From assembly GCA_049792815.1 (NCBI GenBank), contig JBARBG010000112.1, positions 1-13,759 of the forward strand: DNA of 13,759 nucleotides, written 5' to 3'. Both the position numbers and the translations under genes were made by a program. The notes beneath the pieces are model-generated. The model was not told the DNA's origin. It was given only the letters and a program-made list of their open reading frames with translations, and ran no database searches. Every line of letters starts with the position of its first letter. Position 1 is the first letter of the stretch. This stretch comes from DAIDKA01 sp049792815 (lineage in GTDB: Bacteria; Pseudomonadota; Gammaproteobacteria; Steroidobacterales; Steroidobacteraceae). Shown piece after piece: positions 5,593 to 13,115 of the stretch.

Positions 5593-7644
5593 ATGACAGC
5601 GAGTTGCGCGAAGCGCCGGGCACGGCGCCAGGTTGCGGCGTGGGCCGGCAGCTGGGCCTGCGTGCTGCTGGTGAGCCACGGCCAGAGCGCGCCAGGCGTG
5701 ACGGCCGCGCCTGACAGCAACGCCTTGCCGCAAACCGTCGCCGCCCTGCAGGCGAGGGTGGAGGCGCTTCGGGACATCAACGACATCAAGCGCCTGCAGC
5801 GCGCCTACGGGTACTACCTCGACGGTGGTCAATGGGACCAGGTAGCCCAGCTCTTTTCGCGCAATGCGACCCTGGAGATCGGCCTGGACGGGGTCTACCG
5901 GGGCCGCAGCCGGATACACCAGTATTTCCTGGCCGTGGGCGGCGGGCATACGGGTCTCGCGCCCGGGCAGGTCAACCAATACCTGCAGCTCATGCCGGTC
6001 ATCAATCTGGCAGCCGACGGCCTCAGCGCCAAGGGAACCTGGCGTGCGGTCATCCTGGCGGGGCAGGCCGGCAAGGGCGCGTGGTGGGGTGAAGGTCCCT
6101 ACGAAAATGAATACGTGAAGGAGGGCGGAGTCTGGAAGATCAGCGCCCTGCACTGGTACCAGACGCTGATGACCCCCTACGACCAGGGCGGCTGGGCGCG
6201 CAATCCGGATGTGAATGGCGGGCACTACGCACCGGCTTCGCTGCCTGCGGATGCGCCGCCGACCGAGCAGTACAAGGTCTGGCCCGGCGCCCATGTGCCG
6301 CATTTCCATTTCAAGAACCAGGCGCCGAGCCTGCGTACCGATGGCGCCCAGGGCAGCGTTGCCAACGTCGCGACGGTGCATTGGAACGAGGCGCAGCTGC
6401 AGCGGCAGATTGCGCTGCTGTCCCATGACTTGCAGCAGCTGGAAGATCAGAACGCCATCGAGAAGCTGCAGCGCATTTACGGGTACTACCTCGACAAGGG
6501 CCAGTGGCGCCAGGCCGCGGAGCTGTTCGCTGCGGACGGTGAAATCGATATCGCCGGGCGCGGCGCCTATGTGGGCCAGGCCCATGTCCTGAACTACCTG
6601 CGTGCGATCGGGCCGGAGGGTCCGGCCGCCGGGCGGCTGTACGACAACATGCTGCTGCAACCCATCGTCCATGTGAGCGCGGACGGCGCTACGGCGCGGG
6701 CCCGCTGGCATCTGTTCGCGCAGCTGGCGCAGGCCGGCCAGTTCCATGAATGGGGCGTCGGCATTTTCGAAAACGAGTATGTGAAAAGTGGTGGCGTGTG
6801 GCAGATCCGGCGCCTGCATTTTTATCCCACGCTGTACACACCCTATGACGCGGGCTGGGCGAAGAGTGTGCAGACCTACTCGCATTTTGAGCCGGACCTG
6901 AACCCCGACCGGCCCGCGGCCCCGGTAACCGCTCCAGTGCCGGCGCCGTTTGACTATGCCAATCCGGTGCGCGGGTCCGGGCCGATGCCCGCCTGGTCGC
7001 CGGCACCGGCAGATCTTGCGGCGGTGGGCAACATGCCGAGCGCCATGAGCTTGCTCACGAACAGTCTCGCGCACCGTACGGGGCTGCTGGAAGATGCGGC
7101 CATCATCGAAAACCTCCATGCGATGTATGGCTACTACCTGGCGACATTGGAGTGGGATGCGCTGACGGATCTGTGGGCGCCTGAAGGCACCATCGAGATC
7201 GCCCTGCGCGGGGTGTATTCCGGCAAGCCTGCGGTGCGCCGCAATCTGAATCTCTACGGACAGCAGGGGCTGGATGACGGCGTGCTGCACAACCACATGC
7301 AGTACCAGCCGGTCATCGATGTCGCGAGCGACGGAATGAGTGCGAAGATGCGTTCGCGCGCCTTCAGCATGATGGGCAACTACGGCAAGAACGGCACCTG
7401 GATGGGTGGCATCTACGAAAACACCTATGTCAAACGGGACGGTATCTGGCGCATCGAATCCGACCACGTCATCAACACCTACTTTGCGCCCTATGATGTG
7501 GGCTGGAAGGACCTGCCGGCGCGCGACGCACCGGGCATCACGGGATCCAATCCTCCGGATTCGCCTCCGACGGTCCACTTCGAGATGTATCCGCGTTCCT
7601 TCCTGCCGCCATACCACTATGTGAATCCCGTGACGGGAAAATAG
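5593..7644 (+). CDS. Exported protein with three tandem SnoaL/NTF2-like units
   Basis: A 683-residue protein. The N-terminus has a basic patch KRRARR and a hydrophobic stretch (14-28), consistent with export. Three homologous units follow at about 52-246, 285-461 and 498-683. Each starts with an acidic helix and a (I/M)YGYYL or AYGYYL motif (72-76, 296-300, 512-516), has an ENEYVK/ENTYVK strand followed by GVW/GIW, and then TPYD/APYD ahead of a tryptophan. Each unit ends in a related aromatic tail, of which the last reads PPYHYVNPVTGK. These are SnoaL-like alpha+beta barrels (PF13577 type), the fold of polyketide cyclases, ketosteroid isomerases and dehydratases. A single unit is the usual gene length. 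The start ATG 5593 has AGGGGG about seven bases upstream. Substrate and active residues cannot be assigned. DUF6152 and another exported protein follow closely. Confidence 0.85.
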   Translation: MTASCAKRRARRQVAAWAGSWACVLLVSHGQSAPGVTAAPDSNALPQTVAALQARVEALRDINDIKRLQRAYGYYLDGGQWDQVAQLFSRNATLEIGLDGVYRGRSRIHQYFLAVGGGHTGLAPGQVNQYLQLMPVINLAADGLSAKGTWRAVILAGQAGKGAWWGEGPYENEYVKEGGVWKISALHWYQTLMTPYDQGGWARNPDVNGGHYAPASLPADAPPTEQYKVWPGAHVPHFHFKNQAPSLRTDGAQGSVANVATVHWNEAQLQRQIALLSHDLQQLEDQNAIEKLQRIYGYYLDKGQWRQAAELFAADGEIDIAGRGAYVGQAHVLNYLRAIGPEGPAAGRLYDNMLLQPIVHVSADGATARARWHLFAQLAQAGQFHEWGVGIFENEYVKSGGVWQIRRLHFYPTLYTPYDAGWAKSVQTYSHFEPDLNPDRPAAPVTAPVPAPFDYANPVRGSGPMPAWSPAPADLAAVGNMPSAMSLLTNSLAHRTGLLEDAAIIENLHAMYGYYLATLEWDALTDLWAPEGTIEIALRGVYSGKPAVRRNLNLYGQQGLDDGVLHNHMQYQPVIDVASDGMSAKMRSRAFSMMGNYGKNGTWMGGIYENTYVKRDGIWRIESDHVINTYFAPYDVGWKDLPARDAPGITGSNPPDSPPTVHFEMYPRSFLPPYHYVNPVTGK

Positions 7645-7719
7645 CGGTTGGGGCCATGCGAGTTGCGCCGGCAACACTTGCGGCGATACCATCGCCGACC
7701 GGTTCACCAGGAGCACCCT

Positions 7720-8112
7720 ATGCGTCGAATTTCCACTGCGGCCTGCCGTACCGCCCTCGTGATCGGCCTGCTGAGTTTCTGCGGCCTCGCATTCGCGCAT
7801 CACTCGGGCGCGATGTTCGACACCGCCAAGAAGGTCGATGTCAGCGGCACCATCATCGACTTCAACTGGACCAATCCGCACGCCAATTTCAAGGTCAATG
7901 TTGACAAGCCCGGTGGTGGCTCGGAAATCTGGGCAGTCGAAATGAACAGTCCCAACAACCTGGTACGCGACGGCTGGAAGCGCACCACGCTCAAGCCCGG
8001 TGACAAGGTGACCGTGACGGTGCGGCCGCTGCGCGATGGCACACCCGGCGGGCAGTATGTATCGATCGTTCTGGCGGACGGCAAGGTGCTGGGCGGCGAA
8101 CAGCAGCGCTGA
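7720..8112 (+). CDS. DUF6152 family exported protein
   Basis: A 130-residue small periplasmic protein of unknown function. Residues 1-26 form a classical signal peptide (MRRIS, then a hydrophobic core, ending AFA) with predicted cleavage before HHS. The mature part shows the family features HHSGAMFD, a WTNPHA motif near residue 50, and a KPGDKVTVTVRPLRDG strand toward the end, consistent with a small beta barrel (OB-like). The start at 7720 is supported by AGGAG at 7709-7713 and by the signal peptide; an upstream in-frame ATG at 7648 would bury it. It sits 75 bases after the triple SnoaL gene and 37 bases before the next exported protein gene. The His-rich mature N-terminus might bind metal (inference). 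Confidence 0.85.
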   Translation: MRRISTAACRTALVIGLLSFCGLAFAHHSGAMFDTAKKVDVSGTIIDFNWTNPHANFKVNVDKPGGGSEIWAVEMNSPNNLVRDGWKRTTLKPGDKVTVTVRPLRDGTPGGQYVSIVLADGKVLGGEQQR

Positions 8113-8149
8113 TCACGACAAGAATTCAAAAAATCCTAAGGGGCGAATG

Positions 8150-9043
8150 ATGCGAACGACCAGCAGACGGATGGTGGTGGGTCTTGGCGCAGCGCTGCTG
8201 CTGCTGGCGGGCACCCTGGCCGGTGCGCAACAGGCTCCACGTGGCGGCCTCAGCCAGAAGCAGGAGGACGATCTCGCGCACAAGCACGACGGCTACTACG
8301 GTGCTCTGGCGCCGCAGAACCTGCACAAGAAGCGGCCCAAGGCGCCGTTCGACATGACCGGCACCTGGTTCGTGAATCTGCGACACGGCTTCGCAGACTT
8401 CATGTTCGGGCCGCCGTATCCGGAGTTCTATGCCGCCGGGAAGCAGGCCATGGTGGAAGCGGCCGCCGCCGCCGCGGCCCACAAGTCCTATCGCGACAGC
8501 ATCGGTGAGTGTTTTCCGGCTGGCATGCCCATGATCATGACGCGGGTGTGGCCCACGAGCATCATCCAGCTGCCGACCTCGGTGCACATGATTTTCGGTT
8601 TCACCAACAGCTACCGCGTGATCTACCTGGACGGCCGCAAGCACACCGATCCGGATATCGCCATCTCCACCTACAACGGCGAATCCATCGGGCACTGGGA
8701 CGGCGACACTCTGGTGGTCGACACCAAGTACCTGGAACCGAATGAGCATTGGATCGATCGCGGACTGCCGATTTCAGACGAGTTTCAGATTGTCGAGCGC
8801 TATCGGCTGCTGGACCAGGGCAAGACCCTGGAGATCCAGTACACCATGACGGATCCGAAGAACTGGAAGGGCGAGTGGCACAATACCAAGCACTTCATCC
8901 GCGAGGACTACAGCGATGTGCCCGAGGTGGAGTGCCTGCCCAACCTGAACGCCAATCTGCCGAGCACCGAGAAGGGTCACGACGCGGCAGAGCGCCAGGA
9001 CGGGGCCAAGCCGGCGACTGGATCGCAACCGGCCGCCAAGTAA
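8150..9043 (+). CDS. Exported protein of unknown function with twin-arginine-like signal
   Basis: A 297-residue protein. The N-terminus reads TSRRMVVGLG followed by a Leu/Ala core and AGA, resembling a Tat signal (S-R-R-x, with Val instead of Phe-Leu) or a Sec signal with two arginines. The mature part is aromatic-rich, with MTGTWFVNL near 69-77 and GESIGHWDGDTLVVDT at 177-192. The latter hallmark occurs in a family of secreted proteins of unknown function that often neighbours DUF6152 genes, as I recall it. Two cysteines, in ECFPAG (121) and ECLPN (262), could form a disulfide, which fits export. An alanine run lies around 104-110. Start ATG 8150 has AAGGGG (8138-8143) six bases upstream; ATG 8147 is also possible but too close. 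Probably cotranscribed with the two genes upstream. Confidence 0.8.
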   Translation: MRTTSRRMVVGLGAALLLLAGTLAGAQQAPRGGLSQKQEDDLAHKHDGYYGALAPQNLHKKRPKAPFDMTGTWFVNLRHGFADFMFGPPYPEFYAAGKQAMVEAAAAAAAHKSYRDSIGECFPAGMPMIMTRVWPTSIIQLPTSVHMIFGFTNSYRVIYLDGRKHTDPDIAISTYNGESIGHWDGDTLVVDTKYLEPNEHWIDRGLPISDEFQIVERYRLLDQGKTLEIQYTMTDPKNWKGEWHNTKHFIREDYSDVPEVECLPNLNANLPSTEKGHDAAERQDGAKPATGSQPAAK

Positions 9044-9055
9044 GGGCGCCCTTAC
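9040..9055. terminator. 16-base perfect palindrome spanning both stop codons of convergent genes
   Basis: GTAAGGGCGCCCTTAC is self-complementary. It contains TAA 9041-9043 of the exported-protein gene on the plus strand and TAA 9052-9054 of the tetR gene on the minus strand. As RNA it gives a 6-base-pair stem with a GCGC loop in both directions. There is no U tract, so termination would be weak or factor-assisted. Confidence 0.35.
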
Positions 9056-9633
9056 GGAAAGCCGGCCACCAGGGCATTCAGACCGGTGGTGAAACTTTCA
9101 TCGAAGCCGATCATCCGGGCGAGGTAGTCGTGCAGGGCTTCGCTTTGTTCGTAGATGCACCAGCCCAGCACCAGTGACACGACCGACGAGTAGTAGGACA
9201 AGGCGAGGTGGCGGCTTAGGCCCGCGGCCATCAGCGGCCTGGTGAGCCGGTCCGTGGCGGCATCGGTGTCATCGTCCAGCGGTCGCGCAATGGCGCACAA
9301 CTGAGCGGAGTCACGGTGCCCGAGCAGGGCCTTGCGGAAGGTCACCCCATAGGTCAGCAACCAATCGCGCCAGGGCAGTCCTGCAGGGACGGCGTTCAGC
9401 GCGCCATCGTAGAAGTCCCAGGACATCAGGCTCAGCAGTTCCCCCTTGTTGCGCACATGCCAGTACAGCGCGGAGGCCTGCACGTTCAGGCGGCCGGCGA
9501 CGGCGCGCATCTGCAGTTCAGCCAGGCCGTGTTCGTCGAGCAGGGCGAGCGCCACATCGATGACCTGGCGTTGATGGATTTTCACGGCTGCGCGCGTTCC
9601 TGTGGCTAAAGTTGCGAGGCGTTGACTATACAT
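9052..9633 (-). CDS. TetR family transcriptional repressor
   Basis: A DNA-binding regulator expected to repress the divergent oxygenase gene and be released by a small ligand. Counted from ATG 9633 it has 193 residues. The TetR helix-turn-helix spans about 20-66, with LLDEHGLAELQMRAVAGRL and the recognition part ALYWHVRNKGELL. The C-terminal part is helical with a YYSSVVSLVLGW stretch typical of ligand-binding/dimer helices of the tetracycline-repressor-like subgroup (TetR_C_1 type). The start is uncertain. ATG 9633 lacks a Shine-Dalgarno, while GTG 9585 (177 residues) would begin right before the first helix and fits a -10-like TATAGT at 9625-9630 on the minus strand. A palindrome at 9642-9656 is the likely operator, so autoregulation is expected. 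Confidence 0.88.
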   Translation of the reverse strand: MYSQRLATLATGTRAAVKIHQRQVIDVALALLDEHGLAELQMRAVAGRLNVQASALYWHVRNKGELLSLMSWDFYDGALNAVPAGLPWRDWLLTYGVTFRKALLGHRDSAQLCAIARPLDDDTDAATDRLTRPLMAAGLSRHLALSYYSSVVSLVLGWCIYEQSEALHDYLARMIGFDESFTTGLNALVAGFP

Positions 9634-9641
9634 GGCGATTA

Positions 9642-9656
9642 TTGAACACTGTTCAA
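9642..9656. promoter_or_regulatory. Likely TetR operator (15-base perfect palindrome)
   Basis: TTGAACA-C-TGTTCAA is a perfect inverted repeat of two 7-base arms around one base. It sits between the divergent tetR and Rieske oxygenase genes, 17 bases before the oxygenase start and just upstream of the tetR starts. A -35-like TTGACT at 9622-9627 on the plus strand would place the oxygenase -10 inside the palindrome, so binding would block that promoter. Confidence 0.6.
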
Positions 9657-9673
9657 GAAGCGCGGGGGGACAC

Positions 9674-10711
9674 ATGAATTATGTGCGAAACGCATGGTAT
9701 GTGGGGGGCTGGAGTCCGGATCTTTCGCCCGACAGGCTGACTGCAGTTCAAATACTGGGTGAACGCATTGTTCTGTGGCGTGCGCAGCACCAGGTCGTTG
9801 CCCTTGCGGATCGCTGTGTTCACCGGCTTGCGCCGCTGTCACTGGGACGCTGCGAGGGCGACCGGCTGCGCTGCATGTATCACGGCCTGCTGTACGACAC
9901 CCGTGGCCAGTGCGTGCAGATTCCCGGGCAGGACACCATTCCCCCGGCTGCGCGCGTGCGCAGCTACCCCGTCGTGGATCGTCACAGCTGGCTGTGGGTG
10001 TGGATGGGTGACCCGCGGCAGGCCGATGAGGCGCTGATTCCGCCGGCCGTGGGCCTTGCGGATCCGGACTGGATCCTCGGCCGCGGGCAGCTGGATTACC
10101 AGGCCGAGGCCTGTCACATCAATGAAAATCTGCTCGACTTCAGCCACCTGACCTACGTCCATGCGAACAGTTTTGGGGCGGGCCCGAGCTTTTCCGAAGA
10201 GCGTCCCAGGCTTACCCCGCTGGAACGCGGCGTCAGATTTGAGCGCTGGATCACGGGAACCCGCGGTCCGCCGGGGCGCGGCAGCGATGAGCTGACGGAC
10301 AACTGGTCGAGCTACGATTTCCTGATCCCGGGTGTATTGCTGATGTGGTCGGGCAGCTTCACAGTCGGCACGGCGGCGGCCTGTAACTACGAGCGACCGG
10401 ACTATTCACAGGCCCTGCGGGGTGTGACGTTCACCAGCCAGGCCGTCACTCCCATGGCCGATCGCAGTGCGCGCTATTTCTTCTCCTGGGGGCCGCATCG
10501 GCAGCACGGTGATGAGGCCCTGCGCGATTTTCTGATGAAGCTCGCCGCGCAGGCATTCGGCGAGGACAAGGTCATGATCGAGGCGCAGCAGCGGGTGATC
10601 GATGAGACGGCTGACCCGGCCATCATGCCCACCGCCCACGACCGCGGCGTCACACTTTTCAACCGGCTCGTGACACGCCTGGCGCGCGCCGAAGCGGGGC
10701 TCAGTGCCTAG
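9674..10711 (+). CDS. Rieske [2Fe-2S] oxygenase, terminal oxygenase component (VanA-like)
   Basis: A 345-residue non-haem iron oxygenase subunit that hydroxylates or demethylates aromatic or steroid-like compounds with O2 and electrons from a separate reductase. The Rieske cluster ligands are C48-x-H50 and C67-x2-H70 (CMYHG). The catalytic domain has the bridging and iron-ligand motif D155-x2-H158-x4-H163 inside NENLLDFSHLTYVH, with spacing equal to that of naphthalene dioxygenase. A candidate third iron ligand is D298 in GEDKVMIEAQQ. The size and the single-subunit layout resemble vanillate O-demethylase oxygenase and related phenoxy-type enzymes. The start ATG 9674 has GGGGGGA just upstream; an in-frame ATG at 9632 overlaps the tetR start and was rejected. 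No ferredoxin or reductase gene is adjacent. Expression is probably controlled by the divergent TetR protein. Confidence 0.93.
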   Translation: MNYVRNAWYVGGWSPDLSPDRLTAVQILGERIVLWRAQHQVVALADRCVHRLAPLSLGRCEGDRLRCMYHGLLYDTRGQCVQIPGQDTIPPAARVRSYPVVDRHSWLWVWMGDPRQADEALIPPAVGLADPDWILGRGQLDYQAEACHINENLLDFSHLTYVHANSFGAGPSFSEERPRLTPLERGVRFERWITGTRGPPGRGSDELTDNWSSYDFLIPGVLLMWSGSFTVGTAAACNYERPDYSQALRGVTFTSQAVTPMADRSARYFFSWGPHRQHGDEALRDFLMKLAAQAFGEDKVMIEAQQRVIDETADPAIMPTAHDRGVTLFNRLVTRLARAEAGLSA

Positions 10712-10765
10712 CTTGCCGCCTGCTGCGCTTCGGGTGTTCAATGCACTATCAATCAGGAGCGCATC

Positions 10766-11254
10766 TTGACCGCACCCATTGTTCATCAACCCGATCCCAG
10801 ACTCGACCTGGTCTTTGAACGCGTCGTCGAGGTCTCCGCGGAGCATCTGTGGCGCGGTTGGACGGTGGAAGAACAATTGAAGAAGTGGTTCACACCGGCG
10901 CCCTGGAAGACGGTGGACTGCGAAATCGACCTGCGTCCGGGTGGCAAGTTTCGCACCGCCATGCGCGGACCAGAGGGCCAGGAGTTCGACAATGTCGGTT
11001 GTTACCTTGAAATCGTCCCTCACCGCAAGCTGGTGTGGACCGGCGCGCTGGGGCCGGGTTATCGACCGCGGTCCGCGGGTCCCGCAGGGTCGTTCGTCAT
11101 GACCGCCGTCATCACGCTGCAGCCGCAAGGGGCTGGCACTCTCTACACCGCGCTGGTCATCCACGGTGACGAGGAGTCCCGCAAGGCCCACGAGAAAATG
11201 GGTTTCTACGAAGGTTGGGGCAAGGCGCTCGACCAGCTCGTCGCACTGGCCTAG
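10766..11254 (+). CDS. SRPBCC (AHSA1/START-like) domain protein
   Basis: A 162-residue protein with the AHSA1-type helix-grip fold. It opens with FERVVEVSAEHLWRGWTVEEQLKKW (17-41), then a RPGGKFRTAM strand turn, a YLEIVPHRKLVWT strand, and a long C-terminal helix FYEGWGKALDQLVAL. These proteins enclose hydrophobic ligands; some act as cyclases or hydrolases, others only bind. The start is TTG at 10766, supported by AGGAG at 10755-10759 six bases upstream; no ATG is in frame nearby. It follows the oxygenase gene by 54 bases on the same strand, so it is likely in the TetR-controlled unit and may handle the oxygenase substrate or product (inference). It converges on the next gene with 15 bases between them and no clear terminator hairpin. 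Confidence 0.85.
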   Translation: MTAPIVHQPDPRLDLVFERVVEVSAEHLWRGWTVEEQLKKWFTPAPWKTVDCEIDLRPGGKFRTAMRGPEGQEFDNVGCYLEIVPHRKLVWTGALGPGYRPRSAGPAGSFVMTAVITLQPQGAGTLYTALVIHGDEESRKAHEKMGFYEGWGKALDQLVALA

Positions 11255-11269
11255 CGCCCGGTCCAGGCA

Positions 11270-12244
11270 CTACTGCCTATCTTCCTTCTTCCTTTCGTCC
11301 TTCTTGGGCTGCGGCTTGCCCTTTTTCTGATTCTTCTTTGGGTTCTGCTGCGGATTCTGAACCTGCGGTTGAGCTCGCTGCTGTGCCTGTACCAGGGGTG
11401 CAGGCGGCTGCGGACGGGGCTCAAAGTTTGATTGCGGGGCGCGGCCTGGCGCCGAGGCGGCGCCGCGTGCGCCGACCACGCCCGGGGCATTGAAGGCCGC
11501 AGGTCGCGGAGTCGCCGCAATGCTCGGGTGGCCACCGTTGGCATGCGCGAACAGTGCGGGGTTGGCCTGCGCCTGCTGCACATGCTGTCGCTGCATCGGA
11601 GTCGGCGGCGCATGCGGTTCCTGTGCAAACTGGCGCTCCTGCGCCGTCGGCACCGCCGCGGTACCTCCCGTGCCGCCGTTGTAGCTGACCTTGTTCACGG
11701 TGACGTTGTTGATCACTGTGGTGTTGTAAGTGTTATGCACCACCGTGACGTTCACATTGGTCACCGCACGATTGTAGGAGAAGGCGCCACCGACCCAGGC
11801 GCCGCCGGCGAAGCCTGTGCCCACATAGCCGAACCCGTAGTTCACGCCACCATAGAAACCGACATGCGGGCCCCAGTAGCCGGCGTGGAAAGCGTATACG
11901 CCACCCACGAAACCCCAGTAGCCTGGTGTCCACAGCACGCCCACGGTGGGCGGCTGCACCCAGGTTCCCGGCACCCAGTAATAGCCGCCGCCGCCCCAGG
12001 CCCAATAGCCCGGAGTCCACAGAAAGCCGTCCTGCGGGCAGGCCGGCTGCTCATAGTCCGGCAGCGGCGGCGGGGCCTCACGGACCTGAACGTCCACGGC
12101 CGCTACCGGCGCCACGTATACCGGTGGGGGTCCGGCGACCCGAACCTGGGCGACGCAACCAGCCAGAGTGAGCGCCGACACGGCCAGGGCTGCGCCCCGC
12201 CAGGAAGGCGCCGAAAGCGGCAAACTGCGCAGTGTAATTGACAT
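11270..12244 (-). CDS. Lipoprotein with YXWGXW-type aromatic/glycine repeats
   Basis: A 324-residue envelope protein of unknown function. The N-terminus MSITLRSLPL leads to a hydrophobic core and the lipobox LAGC (27-30), giving predicted lipidation at C30. Residues about 72-145 contain repeats built on WTPGYW, YYWVPGTW, LWTPGYWG and GYWGPHVG, matching the YXWGXW repeat family. Residues about 156-190 are Val/Asn/Thr-rich beta sequence. From about 200 the protein turns low-complexity Gln/Pro/Ala and ends in a strongly basic tail (KKNQKKGK, PKKDERKK). Start ATG 12244 is preferred because it gives a normal lipoprotein signal; ATG 12256 and a distal start at 12316 are alternatives, and all lack a strong Shine-Dalgarno. 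The gene appears monocistronic. The basic tail might interact with nucleic acid or acidic cell-wall polymers (inference). Confidence 0.85.
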   Translation of the reverse strand: MSITLRSLPLSAPSWRGAALAVSALTLAGCVAQVRVAGPPPVYVAPVAAVDVQVREAPPPLPDYEQPACPQDGFLWTPGYWAWGGGGYYWVPGTWVQPPTVGVLWTPGYWGFVGGVYAFHAGYWGPHVGFYGGVNYGFGYVGTGFAGGAWVGGAFSYNRAVTNVNVTVVHNTYNTTVINNVTVNKVSYNGGTGGTAAVPTAQERQFAQEPHAPPTPMQRQHVQQAQANPALFAHANGGHPSIAATPRPAAFNAPGVVGARGAASAPGRAPQSNFEPRPQPPAPLVQAQQRAQPQVQNPQQNPKKNQKKGKPQPKKDERKKEDRQ

Positions 12245-12372
12245 CAGCGTGACCATCGGTGATTGGATATGACGAAGAGTAACGGTTAAACCTAGCCGCA
12301 AGTTGACCTGGGTCACGAAAAATCACCATGAATACCAAGCAATAAGGGGTCTGCTGGCGTGCCACTACCGCG

Positions 12373-13059
12373 TCAGACGCTGTCGATGAGCCGCTGGGTC
12401 AGGGCCTCCGGCCGATCAATCATGACATCATGCCCGCAGTCTATTCGGGTCGTGCTCCAGCCCCGTGACCTGGCCTTCTCGTAGAAGGGAAAAAACGGCG
12501 ACTCATCGCCGGCCCAGCCCGCTGCATACAGATAGGCGACTTGTTTGACACGCGCGAGTCCGCCGGTCAGCTGCACGCGCTGGCTGAAGCAGGCGCGAGA
12601 CTGGAGCGTGCATTGACGGTCGACCCAGGCGCGATCCGATAGGTTGACCCCGAAGGTCTCGGCGCTGATTGGCGGGCATTTCCAGCCATCCACCAGCTGC
12701 GCGTCGGGCACGGGGGCGAAATCCTCAAGACATTGGCCCGTTTCGGGAACGAAGGCATCCAGAAACACCAGCGAGCGGATGCGCTCAGGAATCCGATCCG
12801 CAACGGCCGACACCACCATGCCGCCGTAGGAGTGGCCGCACAGCACGAAGTCATCCAGTTCCTCCCAGCGTATGAGATTCAGGACATCCTGGATATGGGT
12901 CTCCAGATTCACATCCGGTGAGAGCAGGTGAGCGCGTTCACCGAGGCCGGTCAGCGTAGGCGTGAAGACTGCATGGCCTTGCTGCTGAAGCGCCGCGCGC
13001 ACCCGCTTCCAGCACCAGCTGCCATGCCAGGCGCCATGGACCAGAACAAATGTCGCCAT
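12373..13059 (-). CDS. Alpha/beta hydrolase (esterase / hydroxynitrile-lyase-like)
   Basis: A 228-residue single-domain serine hydrolase of the EstC/MES/hydroxynitrile lyase subgroup. It opens with MATFVLVHGAWHGSWCWKRV, holding the HGAWHG oxyanion region. The nucleophile elbow GHSYGG places Ser 77, His 210 in CGHDVM is the catalytic His, and Asp 185 in WAGDESPF is the candidate acid. All triad members are present, so it should be active on small esters or similar compounds; the natural substrate is unknown. No signal peptide is present, so it is probably cytoplasmic. The ATG at 13059 begins directly at the first beta strand, as usual, although the Shine-Dalgarno is poor. It is divergent from the membrane protein gene at 13116 with 56 bases between. 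Confidence 0.9.
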   Translation of the reverse strand: MATFVLVHGAWHGSWCWKRVRAALQQQGHAVFTPTLTGLGERAHLLSPDVNLETHIQDVLNLIRWEELDDFVLCGHSYGGMVVSAVADRIPERIRSLVFLDAFVPETGQCLEDFAPVPDAQLVDGWKCPPISAETFGVNLSDRAWVDRQCTLQSRACFSQRVQLTGGLARVKQVAYLYAAGWAGDESPFFPFYEKARSRGWSTTRIDCGHDVMIDRPEALTQRLIDSV

Positions 13060-13115
13060 CCGGGGATGTTACAACGGATTGCCATGCTGGAGCCGCTGAC
13101 GCAGACTCTGGCCTC

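Noticed and set aside
5542..7881. A 779-codon open frame on the minus strand, opposite the triple SnoaL gene.
   Set aside because: It lies antisense to a gene with clear domain repeats, has no recognisable domain, is rich in Arg/His/Gly as antisense GC-rich frames are, and lacks a convincing start signal.
9632..9673. An upstream in-frame ATG that would add 14 residues to the Rieske oxygenase.
   Set aside because: It would put the operator palindrome inside the coding region and overlap the tetR start. The ATG at 9674 has its own Shine-Dalgarno and starts with the family-like MNYVRNAWY.
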